Source: Agromyces sp. LHK192 (GTDB taxonomy: Bacteria; Actinomycetota; Actinomycetes; Actinomycetales; Microbacteriaceae). Taken from it: DNA of 64,000 nt. The position numbers were made by a program, and so were the translations under genes. The notes under the pieces were generated by a model. The model did no database searches and was not told the origin of the DNA. It was given only the letters and a program-made list of their open reading frames with translations. Positions 27,293-35,068 of the stretch are shown piece after piece (the first letter of the stretch is position 1; every line of letters starts with the position of its first letter). Location of the stretch: the NCBI RefSeq assembly GCF_004006235.1, contig NZ_CP034753.1, forward strand, positions 3,906,001-3,970,000, written 5' to 3'.

Positions 27293-27754
27293 ATGGCCAT
27301 CACCTTCGAGAACGTCGGGATCGCCGTTCGCGACCTCGACGCGACCATCGCCTTCTTCACCGACCTCGGCCTCGAGGTCGTCGGCCGCGACACCGTCAGC
27401 GGTGATTGGGCGGAGACCGCCGTCGGCCTCGACGGCAACCACGCCCGCATCGCGATGCTGCAGACGCCTGCCGGCGGCGGGCGCCTCGAACTGTTCGAGT
27501 ACCTGCATCCCGAGGCGATCGAGACCGAGCCGACCCTGCCGAACGAGATCGGCATGCACCGTGTCGCCTTCTCGGTCGACGACCTCGACGCGGCGCTCGC
27601 GATCGCCGCGAAGCACGGATGCCACCCGCTGCGCGGCGTCGCCAACTATCAGGACGTGTACCTGCTCACGTACGTCCGCGGGCCCAGCGGCATCCTCGTG
27701 ATGCTCGCCCAGGACCTGACGAAGGGTGCGCAGGCGAGCGCCGACCCGGCGTAG
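27293..27754 (+). CDS. VOC superfamily protein
   Basis: 153 residues, two beta-alpha-beta-beta-beta modules: ITFENVGIAVRDLDATIAFF with RLELFEYL, and GMHRVAFSVDDLDAALAIA with SGILVMLAQDL. His, Glu and Gln positions for metal binding are only partly conserved, so the reaction (isomerase, epimerase or dioxygenase type) cannot be assigned. The ATG at 27293 is preferred over one 9 nt upstream because of its spacing to TAACGT. Confidence 0.82.
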   Translation: MAITFENVGIAVRDLDATIAFFTDLGLEVVGRDTVSGDWAETAVGLDGNHARIAMLQTPAGGGRLELFEYLHPEAIETEPTLPNEIGMHRVAFSVDDLDAALAIAAKHGCHPLRGVANYQDVYLLTYVRGPSGILVMLAQDLTKGAQASADPA

Positions 27755-27868
27755 TCGGCGGCCGGGCGTACGGGCATCCGGTCGGTCAGGAATCGAGAAG
27801 CGGCACGGATGCCCCTCCGCGTAGCGTGAACACCATCACAGCGCACCAGCGAGCGAAAGGGGGCCGTC

Positions 27869-28318
27869 ATGGCCGGCAAGACCAGCGAGGGCGTCGGCTT
27901 CTCCGCCGAGGAGAAGCAGGCGATGAAGCAGCGCGCCGAGGAACTGCGGGCGACCAAGGGCGTCAAGGGCGCCGCGAAGCTCGCGAAGGAGCTCGAAGCG
28001 TGCGTCGAGGCGATCGAGCAGCTGTCGGGCATCGACAGCGAGGTCGCCACCCGGGTGCACACGATCGTGTCGGAGGAGGCGCCCGACCTGAACCCCAAGA
28101 CGTTCTACGGGTTCCCGGCCTACGCGAACGGCGACGGCAAGGTCGTCGTGTTCGTGCAGCCGAAGTCGAAGTTCGACACCCGGTACCCGACCGTGAACTT
28201 CGACGAGCCGGCGAAGCTCGACGACGGCGACATGTGGGCGACCTCGTTCGCGGTGATCGCGATCACTCCCGCCGTCGAGCAGCGCCTGCGCGACCTGGTC
28301 AAGCAGGCCGTGTCCTGA
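27869..28318 (+). CDS. DUF1801-like protein
   Basis: 149 residues. A Lys/Glu-rich helical N-terminus (about 8-60) precedes a DUF1801 core (TFYGFPAYANGDGKVVVFVQ, then TVNFDEPAKLDDGDMWATSF). This YdhG-like family includes the Fra iron chaperone of Bacillus, but many members have no known role. The ATG at 27869 has AAAGGGGG upstream. Monocistronic. Confidence 0.82.
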   Translation: MAGKTSEGVGFSAEEKQAMKQRAEELRATKGVKGAAKLAKELEACVEAIEQLSGIDSEVATRVHTIVSEEAPDLNPKTFYGFPAYANGDGKVVVFVQPKSKFDTRYPTVNFDEPAKLDDGDMWATSFAVIAITPAVEQRLRDLVKQAVS

Positions 28319-28328
28319 TCGTCCGGAT

Positions 28329-28382
28329 GCCCCCGCGAGGAGCGCTTGCCGGCCTCATGCTGGACAGCGCCCGCGCGGGGGC
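28329..28382 (+). terminator. Inverted repeat after the DUF1801 gene
   Basis: GCCCCCGCG (28329-28337) pairs with CGCGGGGGC (28374-28382) around a 36-nt loop. It ends two bases before the next candidate -10 element, so it may separate the two transcription units. Confidence 0.4.
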
Positions 28383-28383
28383 G

Positions 28384-28389
28384 TAAGCT
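28384..28389 (+). promoter_or_regulatory. -10 element upstream of the leader ORF and RIO kinase
   Basis: TAAGCT predicts a start near 28396, with a leader of about 48 nt before the small ORF and about 145 nt before the kinase. Confidence 0.45.
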
Positions 28390-28443
28390 CGCGGAGCCCG
28401 CAGCAGGGGGCATCCGATCAGCAGCCAGTGGAAGGAGCGTCCG

Positions 28444-28506
28444 ATGAACACCGTCATTGTCGTGCGCCTCGCCGACCATCCTTCCTTCGAGGTCGCCGCC
28501 CGCTGA
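28444..28506 (+). CDS. 20-codon leader ORF upstream of the RIO kinase
   Basis: ATG at 28444 with a strong GGAAGGAG site 8 nt upstream, TGA at 28504. The peptide begins MNTVIVVRLADH and ends FEVAAR. It has better ribosome-binding sequence than the kinase gene that follows 34 nt later. Between them lies a hairpin covering the kinase ribosome site. No homologous family was recognised; its likely role is to couple or regulate translation of the kinase. Confidence 0.55.
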   Translation: MNTVIVVRLADHPSFEVAAR

Positions 28507-28511
28507 TTCCG

Positions 28512-28541
28512 CGGTGGCCTCCTGATCCGGAGCAACCACCG
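28512..28541 (+). promoter_or_regulatory. Hairpin sequestering the RIO kinase ribosome site
   Basis: CGGTGG (28512-28517) pairs with CCACCG (28536-28541), and CTCC (28519-28522) with GGAG (28529-28532), loop TGATCC. GGAG is the only Shine-Dalgarno for the GTG at 28541, whose first base is also in the stem. Ribosomes ending the leader ORF at 28506 stop 5 nt before the hairpin and could help open it. Confidence 0.5.
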
Positions 28542-29452
28542 TGAACTTCCTCTCGTCACTCGACGAATCGATCGACGATCCGATCGACCGTGCACACCGC
28601 ACCTCAGCAGGGCTCTTCAACCCCGCACCGCTCGCCTTCGACGAGGTCGAACCGGGCGACGACCAACGCTGGTCGACGTGGCCGGCGACCATCCCCTCCG
28701 AACGCGGCCCCGATCCGCGGCCCGATTGGGTCGTGACGAGCGCCGGCGCGATCGACACCGAACTCGGCGTCGTGAAGAGCGGCAAGGAGGCCGACGTCCA
28801 CCTCATCGAGCGCGCGGTGCCGGGCTCGCCCGCGTCGGGCCGGGGCGCGGTCGGGCAGCGCGTGCTGCTCGCCGCGAAGCGGTACCGCGGCAGCGAGCAC
28901 AGCGACTTCCACCGCGCGGCGATCTACACCGAGGGCCGCGGCACCCGCCGCAGCCGCGACGCCCGAGCCGTCAAGACGGGCACGACGTTCGGCCGCCAGG
29001 TCGCGCGCGTGCAGTGGGCGAACGCCGAGTTCGCCGCGCTGTCGCGGCTCACCGAGCTCGGGGCATCCGTGCCGTACCCGGTGCAGGTGCACGAGACCGA
29101 GGTGCTGATGGAGTTCGTCGGCGACGGCCGCACCGCGGCGCCCCGACTCGCGCAGGTGCGGGCGGATGCCGCGGAACTCCACGACCTGTTCCAGCAGCTC
29201 GTCGGCTTCCTGCGCATCCTCGCGCGCGCCGGGCTGGTGCACGGCGACCTGTCGCCGTACAACGTCCTCGTGCACGAGGGGCGCGTCGTCGTCATCGACC
29301 TGCCGCAGGTCATCGACCTCGTCGCGAACCCGAGCGGGTTCGACCTGCTGCACCGCGACTGCGTGAACCTCTGCACCTGGTTCACCCGGCAACGGCTCGA
29401 ATGCGACCCCGAGGAGCTGTTCGGCGAGCTGATGGCCGAGACGTGGTCGTAG
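28541..29452 (+). CDS. RIO1-family serine protein kinase
   Basis: 303 residues. RIO kinase features: a flexible-loop ATP site GVVKSGKEADVHLIE (about 75-90), LLAAKRYRG with the conserved Lys, catalytic loop VHGDLSPYNVLVHEG (about 237-250) and metal loop VVVIDLPQVIDL (about 252-264). Bacterial RIO1 proteins are soluble Ser kinases or ATPases linked to ribosome biology, but substrates are poorly known. The GTG at 28541 is set by GGAG 8 nt upstream. Translation may depend on the leader ORF and hairpin just before it. Confidence 0.9.
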   Translation: MNFLSSLDESIDDPIDRAHRTSAGLFNPAPLAFDEVEPGDDQRWSTWPATIPSERGPDPRPDWVVTSAGAIDTELGVVKSGKEADVHLIERAVPGSPASGRGAVGQRVLLAAKRYRGSEHSDFHRAAIYTEGRGTRRSRDARAVKTGTTFGRQVARVQWANAEFAALSRLTELGASVPYPVQVHETEVLMEFVGDGRTAAPRLAQVRADAAELHDLFQQLVGFLRILARAGLVHGDLSPYNVLVHEGRVVVIDLPQVIDLVANPSGFDLLHRDCVNLCTWFTRQRLECDPEELFGELMAETWS

Positions 29453-29504
29453 GTCGGAGCGAGTGCCGCCTGCGGGTGCGCTGCGTCTGCCGGAGCGCTC
29501 GCCG

Positions 29505-31037
29505 TCAGCGGGTGCGGCGGCGGCCGAATCGGGCCGTGGCGAGCACCGCGCCGAGGCCCAGGAGCCCGACGGCGAGCGCGGCGGCCGTCCCGCCGTCGGC
29601 TCCGGTCGCGGCGAGGCAGGTCGTTCCCGGCGGACACGGCGTCGGCCCGGGCGTGGGGCCGGGCGTCGGGGTCGGAGTTGGCGGCGGGATCACCGTCAGC
29701 CGCATCGGCTCCCCGACCACGGTGTCGAAGAGCACGCTCGCGGCGACGGCGCGCACGAGCAGGCCGTCGTTCGCGAGCGTGCCGTCGACGGCCAACGACT
29801 CGCCCGATGCATCCGGCACGTCGATCCACGTGGTGCCGCCGTCGCTGCTCGACTGCCAGGTGAACTGCTGCCAGAATCCGGCCGCGGTCGCGGTGAAGGT
29901 CGCCTGCGCCCCCTCGTCGACGGTGAGGTCGCCGCCACCGGTGATCACCGGCTTCGAGAACACGAGCAGTTCGTCGGTGCCGCCGCTCGTCGCGTAGAGG
30001 CGATCCGCGTCGGTGCCGGTCGCGCTGTACGCGTCGACCGACTCGACGTTCGCACCGATGTCGACCCGTCCCGCGACCGGTGCGCCGGTCGCGTAGTCGA
30101 CCGCGATGATGCCGCCGGTGAGGCACGCGACGTAGACGCGATCGCCGTTGGGCGTCGCGTCGAGCAGGCGCGGTCCGCAGTCGACGGGTTGGGTGCTCGC
30201 GGGGTCGGCCGAGCCGGGCGTGAACGCCGAGATCGACGTCGGCGAACCGGAGTTCGAGGTGAGCACGCGGTCGACGCCTTCGACGTACGCGGAGTCCCAC
30301 GGGAGGTCGCCGGTCGGCGTGAGCGCGCCGAGCGAGAGCGAGCCGTCGCCGGCGACCTCGACGGTCTGGACGCCGCCGGCCGGGGCCGGCGCGAACGACG
30401 TGAAGTACGCCTGCGTGCCGTCCGTGCGCACCGAGACGCCGCGCGACCCGTTGGGGACGTCGACCGTGCGCGGCGCGGCCGACGGATCCGCGGTCGAGAA
30501 CTGGTACTGCGGGTTGAAGAGCGTCGCCGCGTAGATGTATGCGCCGGCCGGGTCGACCTCGAGGTCGACGAACCCGCCGCCTGCGGTGATCACGGTCGGC
30601 GTGGGGGAACCGCCCGCCGCGAGGTCGGCGGTCGGATACACGAGGATCTGCCCGGGGTTGTAGAAGGCCACCCACACCTGCGAGCCGTCGGCCGAGACCT
30701 GTACCGACGTGGGGTTGAAGTCGGCGCCGGCGCCGAACGTCACCGCGCCGAGCTCCGCGTAGGTCTCGGCGTCGTACACGCGAAGGTCGGCCACGCCGCC
30801 GTCGCCGCGCGAGATGACGAACACCTCGGCGCCGTCGGGTGTCGCGTCGACGTCGATCGGGTATCGCCCCGACGGCACGGCGTCGTAGGTCATCGCCGGG
30901 TCGGCGACGGCAGGAGCTGCGCCGGCCACGCCCATGGCCACCGCCGCAGCGAGCGTCAGGGCGGCGAGCGCGGCGGGGCGCCGACGGCGCTCTCGGCGCT
31001 GCCGGTCGACCGTTCGGGAGCGAGCGGAACCGAGCAT
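29505..31037 (-). CDS. LAxTG-anchored surface protein with YVTN-type beta-propeller
   Basis: 510 residues. A basic N-terminus and signal peptide (cleavage near AVADP, about 46) lead to a beta-propeller with YVTN/Lactonase-like repeats (RYPIDVDATPDGAEVFVISR, NPTSVQVSADGSQVWVAFYN, LLDATPNGDRVYVACL), then an Ig-like domain (about 355-450), a Thr/Pro/Gly repeat linker, and a sorting signal LAATGADGG, hydrophobic helix and RRRTR tail. LAxTG is the sortase class E motif of actinobacteria. The ATG at 31037 is 6 nt after CAGACT (leaderless). Ligand unknown. Confidence 0.87.
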   Translation of the reverse strand: MLGSARSRTVDRQRRERRRRPAALAALTLAAAVAMGVAGAAPAVADPAMTYDAVPSGRYPIDVDATPDGAEVFVISRGDGGVADLRVYDAETYAELGAVTFGAGADFNPTSVQVSADGSQVWVAFYNPGQILVYPTADLAAGGSPTPTVITAGGGFVDLEVDPAGAYIYAATLFNPQYQFSTADPSAAPRTVDVPNGSRGVSVRTDGTQAYFTSFAPAPAGGVQTVEVAGDGSLSLGALTPTGDLPWDSAYVEGVDRVLTSNSGSPTSISAFTPGSADPASTQPVDCGPRLLDATPNGDRVYVACLTGGIIAVDYATGAPVAGRVDIGANVESVDAYSATGTDADRLYATSGGTDELLVFSKPVITGGGDLTVDEGAQATFTATAAGFWQQFTWQSSSDGGTTWIDVPDASGESLAVDGTLANDGLLVRAVAASVLFDTVVGEPMRLTVIPPPTPTPTPGPTPGPTPCPPGTTCLAATGADGGTAAALAVGLLGLGAVLATARFGRRRTR

Positions 31038-31043
31038 CCGTCG

Positions 31044-31049
31044 AGTCTG
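31044..31049 (-). promoter_or_regulatory. Candidate -10 of a leaderless promoter (surface protein)
   Basis: CAGACT on the minus strand, six bases, ATG at 31037. CAnnnT is weaker than TAnnnT, but the same CAGACT-N6-ATG arrangement precedes the next gene at 31488. Confidence 0.4.
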
Positions 31050-31077
31050 TCAGGTCGGTCGCGCGAGCACCAGCGGG

Positions 31078-31488
31078 TCAGGCGTCGGCGGCCCGCGGCG
31101 GGTTGTGCATGAACTCGATGCGGATGCCGCTGTCGTCCTCGACGAACGACGCGTAGTAGCGGTCGTTGAATCGCGGGAAGATCCGGGGGTCGCGCACGGC
31201 GGTCCAGCCCGCATCCATCGCGATCGCGTGCAGACGGTCGACCTCGTCGCGCGAGTCGACCGCGAACGCGAGGTGCTGCCAACCCACCCGACCGTGCACG
31301 TGCGGCCCGCCTTCTGGCTCCCGCACGGGGAAGAGGATCAGCTCGGTCGTGTCATCGTCCTTGAACCAGGCGACGGACGACTCCGCGTCGGTCCGCTCGA
31401 AGCCGAGCGCCTGCATGATCGGGTCGAACTGCGCGATGCCGCGCGACAGGTCGACCACGGAGATGCCGAGATGATCGAAGACAGCCAT
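31078..31488 (-). CDS. VOC/glyoxalase superfamily protein
   Basis: 136 residues. FDHLGISVVDLSRGIAQFDP and WQHLAFAVDSRDEVDRLHAI are the two strand-helix starts of the VOC fold; the C-terminus has YYASFVEDDSGIRIEFMHNP with the typical metal-ligand Glu. It resembles glyoxalase/bleomycin-resistance-like proteins of unknown substrate. The ATG at 31488 sits 6 nt after CAGACT, without Shine-Dalgarno. Confidence 0.85.
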   Translation of the reverse strand: MAVFDHLGISVVDLSRGIAQFDPIMQALGFERTDAESSVAWFKDDDTTELILFPVREPEGGPHVHGRVGWQHLAFAVDSRDEVDRLHAIAMDAGWTAVRDPRIFPRFNDRYYASFVEDDSGIRIEFMHNPPRAADA

Positions 31489-31494
31489 CGGACC

Positions 31495-31500
31495 AGTCTG
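31495..31500 (-). promoter_or_regulatory. Candidate -10 of a leaderless promoter (VOC protein)
   Basis: CAGACT on the minus strand, six bases, ATG at 31488. Confidence 0.4.
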
Positions 31501-31583
31501 TCGGAGGGCCGCGGGCGGGGCCAGCTGGAGTAGCCTTCCGGCAGATCGACGACGATCGACCGCACCACGAGCGGCCCGCGTCG

Positions 31584-31610
31584 ACGGATGCCTCGACCGG
31601 GGGCATCCGT
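31584..31610 (+). other. Hairpin in the MFS gene leader
   Basis: ACGGATGCC (31584-31592) pairs with GGCATCCGT (31602-31610). It is in the probable leader of the MFS gene (a TAGCCT at 31532-31537 is a possible -10). It is built from the GGATGC/GCATCC word common in this genome, so it may be incidental. Confidence 0.4.
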
Positions 31611-31646
31611 CACCCCGCGTTCACCCGACGGAATGAGACTGCCGAC

Positions 31647-33062
31647 ATGACCGACCCGAACGGCTCCCCCGCAGACCCGAGCGGCCAGCCGCGCAACTTC
31701 CCGCCCGCGCCGTTCACGCCGGCCGACGGCGCGGCCGCGACGATCGGCGTCGCGACCTCGCAGGTCGATGCCGTGCAGGAGGCCGGGGCCCGGAAGGGGC
31801 GCATCCTCGCCTGGGGCCTGTGGGACTGGGGGTCGGCGTCGTTCAACGCGGTCGTCACGACGTTCGTGTTCACGGTCTACCTCACGAGCGAGTCGTTCGG
31901 GGCGAGCGGCACGGTCGAGGCGCAGCTCGGTTGGGCGCTCGCGATCGCGGGCCTGCTGATCGCCCTGCTCGCCCCGGTCACCGGCCAGCGTTCCGACACG
32001 AGCGGACGCCGCAAGTTCTGGCTCGCGGTCAACACGTACATCGTCGTCGCGATCACCCTCGCCATGTTCTTCGTGCAGCCCGACCCCTCGTACCTGCTGC
32101 TCGGGCTGGTGCTCGTGGCCGCGGGCAACGTGTTCTTCGAGTTCGCCGGCGTCAACTACAACGCGATGCTCGTGCAGGTCTCGACCCCGCGATCCATCGG
32201 CAAGGTGTCGGGCTTCGGCTGGGGCATGGGCTACGTCGGCGGCATCGTGCTGCTGCTCGTCGTGTACTTCGGCTTCATCCAGCCCGAGGTGGGGTTGTTC
32301 GGCGTGACCGGCGACGGCGGGCTGGACGTGCGCGTCGCGATGATCGTCTCGGCGCTCTGGTTCGCGATCTTCGCCCTGCCCGTCTTCTTCGCGGTGCCCG
32401 AGTTCCGACCGCCCGCTTCCGTCGCGCGCGAGAAGGTCGGCTTCTTCGCGTCGTACGCGCGACTCGGTCGGGACATCGCACGTCTCTGGCGCGAGGAGCG
32501 CAACACGGTGTGGTTCCTGCTGGCGAGCGCCGTGTTCCGCGACGGGCTCGCGGGCGTCTTCACGTTCGGCGGCGTGCTCGCGGCATCCGTCTTCGGGTTC
32601 TCGCCCGGCGAGGTGATCGTGTTCGCGATCGCCGCGAACGTCGTCGCCGGCATCTCGACGATCGCGGTCGGCGTGCTCGACGACCGGCTGGGCGCGAAGC
32701 CGGTCATCATGGCCGCCCTCATCGGACTGGTCGTCAGCGGCACGCTGGTGTTCGTGCTGCACGACGGCGGGCAGATCGTGTTCTGGACGGCGGGCCTGGC
32801 GCTCTGCCTCTTCGTCGGCCCGGCGCAGTCCGCGAGCCGGTCGTTCCTCGCCCGGCTCATCCCGGCCGGGCGCGAGGGCGAGGTGTTCGGGCTGTACGCG
32901 ACCACGGGTCGCGCGGTCAGCTTCCTCGCGCCGACCGCATTCGCGCTGTTCGTCACGATCGGCGGCGCGGCATACTTCGGGATCCTCGGGATCGTGCTCG
33001 TGCTCGCGCTCGGTCTCGCGCTGCTGATCCCGGTCAGGGCCACTCGCCAGAGCGCCCGCTGA
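31647..33062 (+). CDS. MFS transporter, UMF1 (Atg22-like) family
   Basis: 471 residues. A 45-residue Pro/Ala-rich cytosolic tail is followed by 12 predicted membrane segments. Motifs LAWGLWDWGSASFNAVVTTF at the first helix and GFGWGMGYVGGIVLLL at the fifth match the UMF1/Atg22-type subfamily of major facilitator permeases; a duplicated RSDTSGRRKFW motif after helix 2 is the MFS signature. The substrate is unknown, though fungal Atg22 exports amino acids. The ATG at 31647 is followed by no competing start. Confidence 0.85.
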   Translation: MTDPNGSPADPSGQPRNFPPAPFTPADGAAATIGVATSQVDAVQEAGARKGRILAWGLWDWGSASFNAVVTTFVFTVYLTSESFGASGTVEAQLGWALAIAGLLIALLAPVTGQRSDTSGRRKFWLAVNTYIVVAITLAMFFVQPDPSYLLLGLVLVAAGNVFFEFAGVNYNAMLVQVSTPRSIGKVSGFGWGMGYVGGIVLLLVVYFGFIQPEVGLFGVTGDGGLDVRVAMIVSALWFAIFALPVFFAVPEFRPPASVAREKVGFFASYARLGRDIARLWREERNTVWFLLASAVFRDGLAGVFTFGGVLAASVFGFSPGEVIVFAIAANVVAGISTIAVGVLDDRLGAKPVIMAALIGLVVSGTLVFVLHDGGQIVFWTAGLALCLFVGPAQSASRSFLARLIPAGREGEVFGLYATTGRAVSFLAPTAFALFVTIGGAAYFGILGIVLVLALGLALLIPVRATRQSAR

Positions 33063-33073
33063 TCCACGGGGTA

Positions 33074-33104
33074 TCATATGTGAAACACGCGTTCATATAT
33101 GAAA
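33074..33104. promoter_or_regulatory. AT-rich dyad operator, probably for the IclR regulator
   Basis: Two copies of TCATATRTGAAA (33074-33085 and 33093-33104) lie 19 bp apart; the second contains the perfect 12-bp palindrome TTCATATATGAA (33092-33103). This is the most AT-rich spot in the surrounding region and lies 10 bp before the SAHH-like start codon. Assignment to the IclR encoded two genes on is inferred from position. Confidence 0.6.
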
Positions 33105-33113
33105 GTGGGCGAG

Positions 33114-34298
33114 ATGGACCAGCACGACGGACTCGCAGACCAGGGTGCGGCGCGCATCCGATGGATCCGCTCGAGGATGCCGCTCCTCGCCGAGGTGCGT
33201 CCGGAGTTCGCGCAGCGGCGCCCGTTCGACGGGCTGCGGATCGGCATGTCGCTGCACCTCGAGCCCAAGACGGCCGTGCTGCTGGAGACCCTCGAGGCGG
33301 GCGGCGCCGAGATCGTCGCGACCGGCAACCACGGCTCGACGCAGGACGACGTGGTCGCGCACCTGCGCCGGCTCGGCATGCGGGTGCTCGGTTCACGTGA
33401 CGACTCGCTCGACCAGCACGCCGCCAACGTGGCCGCCGTCGGCGACTCCAGGCCCGACCTCCTCCTCGACAACGGCGCCGACCTCGCGGCGCGCGTCGTG
33501 GAAACGGGCTTGGCGGCATCCGTCCGCGGCGGCACCGAGGAGACCACGAGCGGCGGCATCCGGCTTCGCGACGAGCTGGCCGGTCGGGTGCCGTTCCCGA
33601 CGATCGTCATCAACGACAGCCTGCTGAAGGCGATCGGCGAGAACCGCCACGGCGTCGGCCAGTCCGTCGTCGAGAGCCTCATGCGCATCACCAACCTGAT
33701 GATCCCCGGCCGCCGGTTCGTCGTCGCGGGCTACGGCTGGTGCGGGCGGGGCATCGCCCAGTACCTGCGCGCCTTCGGCGGCCGCGTCGCCGTCGCCGAG
33801 ATCGACGAGCTCAAGGCGTTCGAGGCGGCCCTCGACGGATACCGCGTCGCCGAGCTGCGCGACCTCGCCGAGTGGGGCGAGATCTTCATCACGGCGACGG
33901 GGCGGCCGGGCATCATCACCGACGAGATCGTCGATCGGATGCCGGACGGCGCGGTCCTGGCGAACGCCGGGCACTTCCCGTGGGAGATCGACGTGGCGTC
34001 CCTCGTCGCGCGCTCGACGGCCGTCACCGAGGTCGACGCCGCGATCGAGCGGGTCGACCTCCCCGACGGTCGCCACGTCGTGCTGCTCGCCGGCGGGCGC
34101 ATGGTCAACCTCGCCGGTCCCGGACCGAAGGGCAACTCGCTGGAGGCGATGGACCTCGGGTTCCTGCTGCAGACCCTGTCGCTCGAACGCGTCGCGACCG
34201 CACCCGAGACCCTCGCGCCGGGCGCGCAGCCCGTGCCCGACGACCTCGAGCGGGAGATCGCCCGCCGCTTCGTCCGCGCGCTGGGCGCCGACCGGTGA
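33114..34298 (+). CDS. Divergent S-adenosylhomocysteine hydrolase-like protein
   Basis: 394 residues with the SAHH fold: GAARIRWIRSRMPLL at the start, GNHGSTQDDVVAHL, EETTSGGIRL (Glu about 143), a Lys at about 172 in INDSLLKAIGEN, and the NAD site VAGYGWCGRGIAQYLRAFGGRV. Compared by eye with canonical enzymes, several catalytic positions differ: LDDGGD is LDNGAD (about 119-123), KxxFDN is KAIGEN, and GHPAEVMD is GNSLEAMD. It may therefore act on another thioether or have lost hydrolysis. The ATG at 33114 is preferred over one at 33099 that falls inside the operator. It overlaps an IclR regulator by 4 nt. Confidence 0.8.
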   Translation: MDQHDGLADQGAARIRWIRSRMPLLAEVRPEFAQRRPFDGLRIGMSLHLEPKTAVLLETLEAGGAEIVATGNHGSTQDDVVAHLRRLGMRVLGSRDDSLDQHAANVAAVGDSRPDLLLDNGADLAARVVETGLAASVRGGTEETTSGGIRLRDELAGRVPFPTIVINDSLLKAIGENRHGVGQSVVESLMRITNLMIPGRRFVVAGYGWCGRGIAQYLRAFGGRVAVAEIDELKAFEAALDGYRVAELRDLAEWGEIFITATGRPGIITDEIVDRMPDGAVLANAGHFPWEIDVASLVARSTAVTEVDAAIERVDLPDGRHVVLLAGGRMVNLAGPGPKGNSLEAMDLGFLLQTLSLERVATAPETLAPGAQPVPDDLEREIARRFVRALGADR

Positions 34299-35068
34299 CG
34301 TCCGGATCCGGGCGCTCGCGGACCGACGGGGTTCCGGCCCGCCCCCCGGCCACCGCCGCTGCAGCCTCTGCCGCCGAATACGCGGCGCCCGCCCTCGACA
34401 AGGCCCTCGACATCCTCGAACTGCTCGCCGAGGCGCCCGAGGCGATGACGCAGACCGAGATCGCGCAGCGCGTCGGTCGCAGCGTCAGCCAGATCTACCG
34501 AGTGCTCGCCACGCTCGAGCGCCGCGGATACCTCACCCGCGAAGCCGGGTCGGGCGGATACCTCCTGAGCATGGCCCTCTTCGACCTGGCGCACCGGCAC
34601 CCGCCGCTGCGCGGGCTCGTGCGGCTCGCGTCCGGGCCGATGCGCGCACTCGCCGACCGGGTGCGGCAGTCGTGCAACCTCGGCGTCGACGACGCGGGCG
34701 AGGTCCGCGTCGTCGCGCAGGCCGAGTCGCCCGCGGACTTCGGCTACCACGTGCGCGTCGGCGCCCGCTTCCCGCTCGACGCCTCGGCGACCGGCGCCGT
34801 GCTCGCCGGCCTGGGCCTCGACGACGCCGAGCGCGCGCAGCTCGCCGAGGGCTGGCTCGCCCGCCCCGACGCGGTGCAGGCCGGCGTGACGGATGTCGCG
34901 GTGGCCGTCGCCGACCGTACCGGTCGCACGGTCGCGGCGCTCACCGTGCCGTACGTCGCCACGTCGTACAGCGCCGTCGCCCTGGACGAGGTCGTGGCCG
35001 CGGCGCGGGAGACCGCCACGGAGATCGGGCGCCGCCTGGGCGGCGGCGCGGGCACAATAGGGGCATGA
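34295..35068 (+). CDS. IclR family transcriptional regulator
   Basis: 257 residues. A 30-residue Ala/Pro-rich tail precedes a winged helix (about 33-95, ALDKALDILELLAEAPEAMT, TEIAQRVGRSVSQIYRVLAT), followed by the IclR effector domain (about 110-250, GYHVRVGARFPLDASATGAVLAG). The GTG at 34295 overlaps the SAHH-like stop by 4 nt, and its own stop overlaps the chelatase start by 4 nt. The tight linkage and the upstream AT-rich dyad suggest autoregulation of the three-gene unit. Ligand unknown, possibly a sulfur metabolite. Confidence 0.9.
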   Translation: MTSGSGRSRTDGVPARPPATAAAASAAEYAAPALDKALDILELLAEAPEAMTQTEIAQRVGRSVSQIYRVLATLERRGYLTREAGSGGYLLSMALFDLAHRHPPLRGLVRLASGPMRALADRVRQSCNLGVDDAGEVRVVAQAESPADFGYHVRVGARFPLDASATGAVLAGLGLDDAERAQLAEGWLARPDAVQAGVTDVAVAVADRTGRTVAALTVPYVATSYSAVALDEVVAAARETATEIGRRLGGGAGTIGA

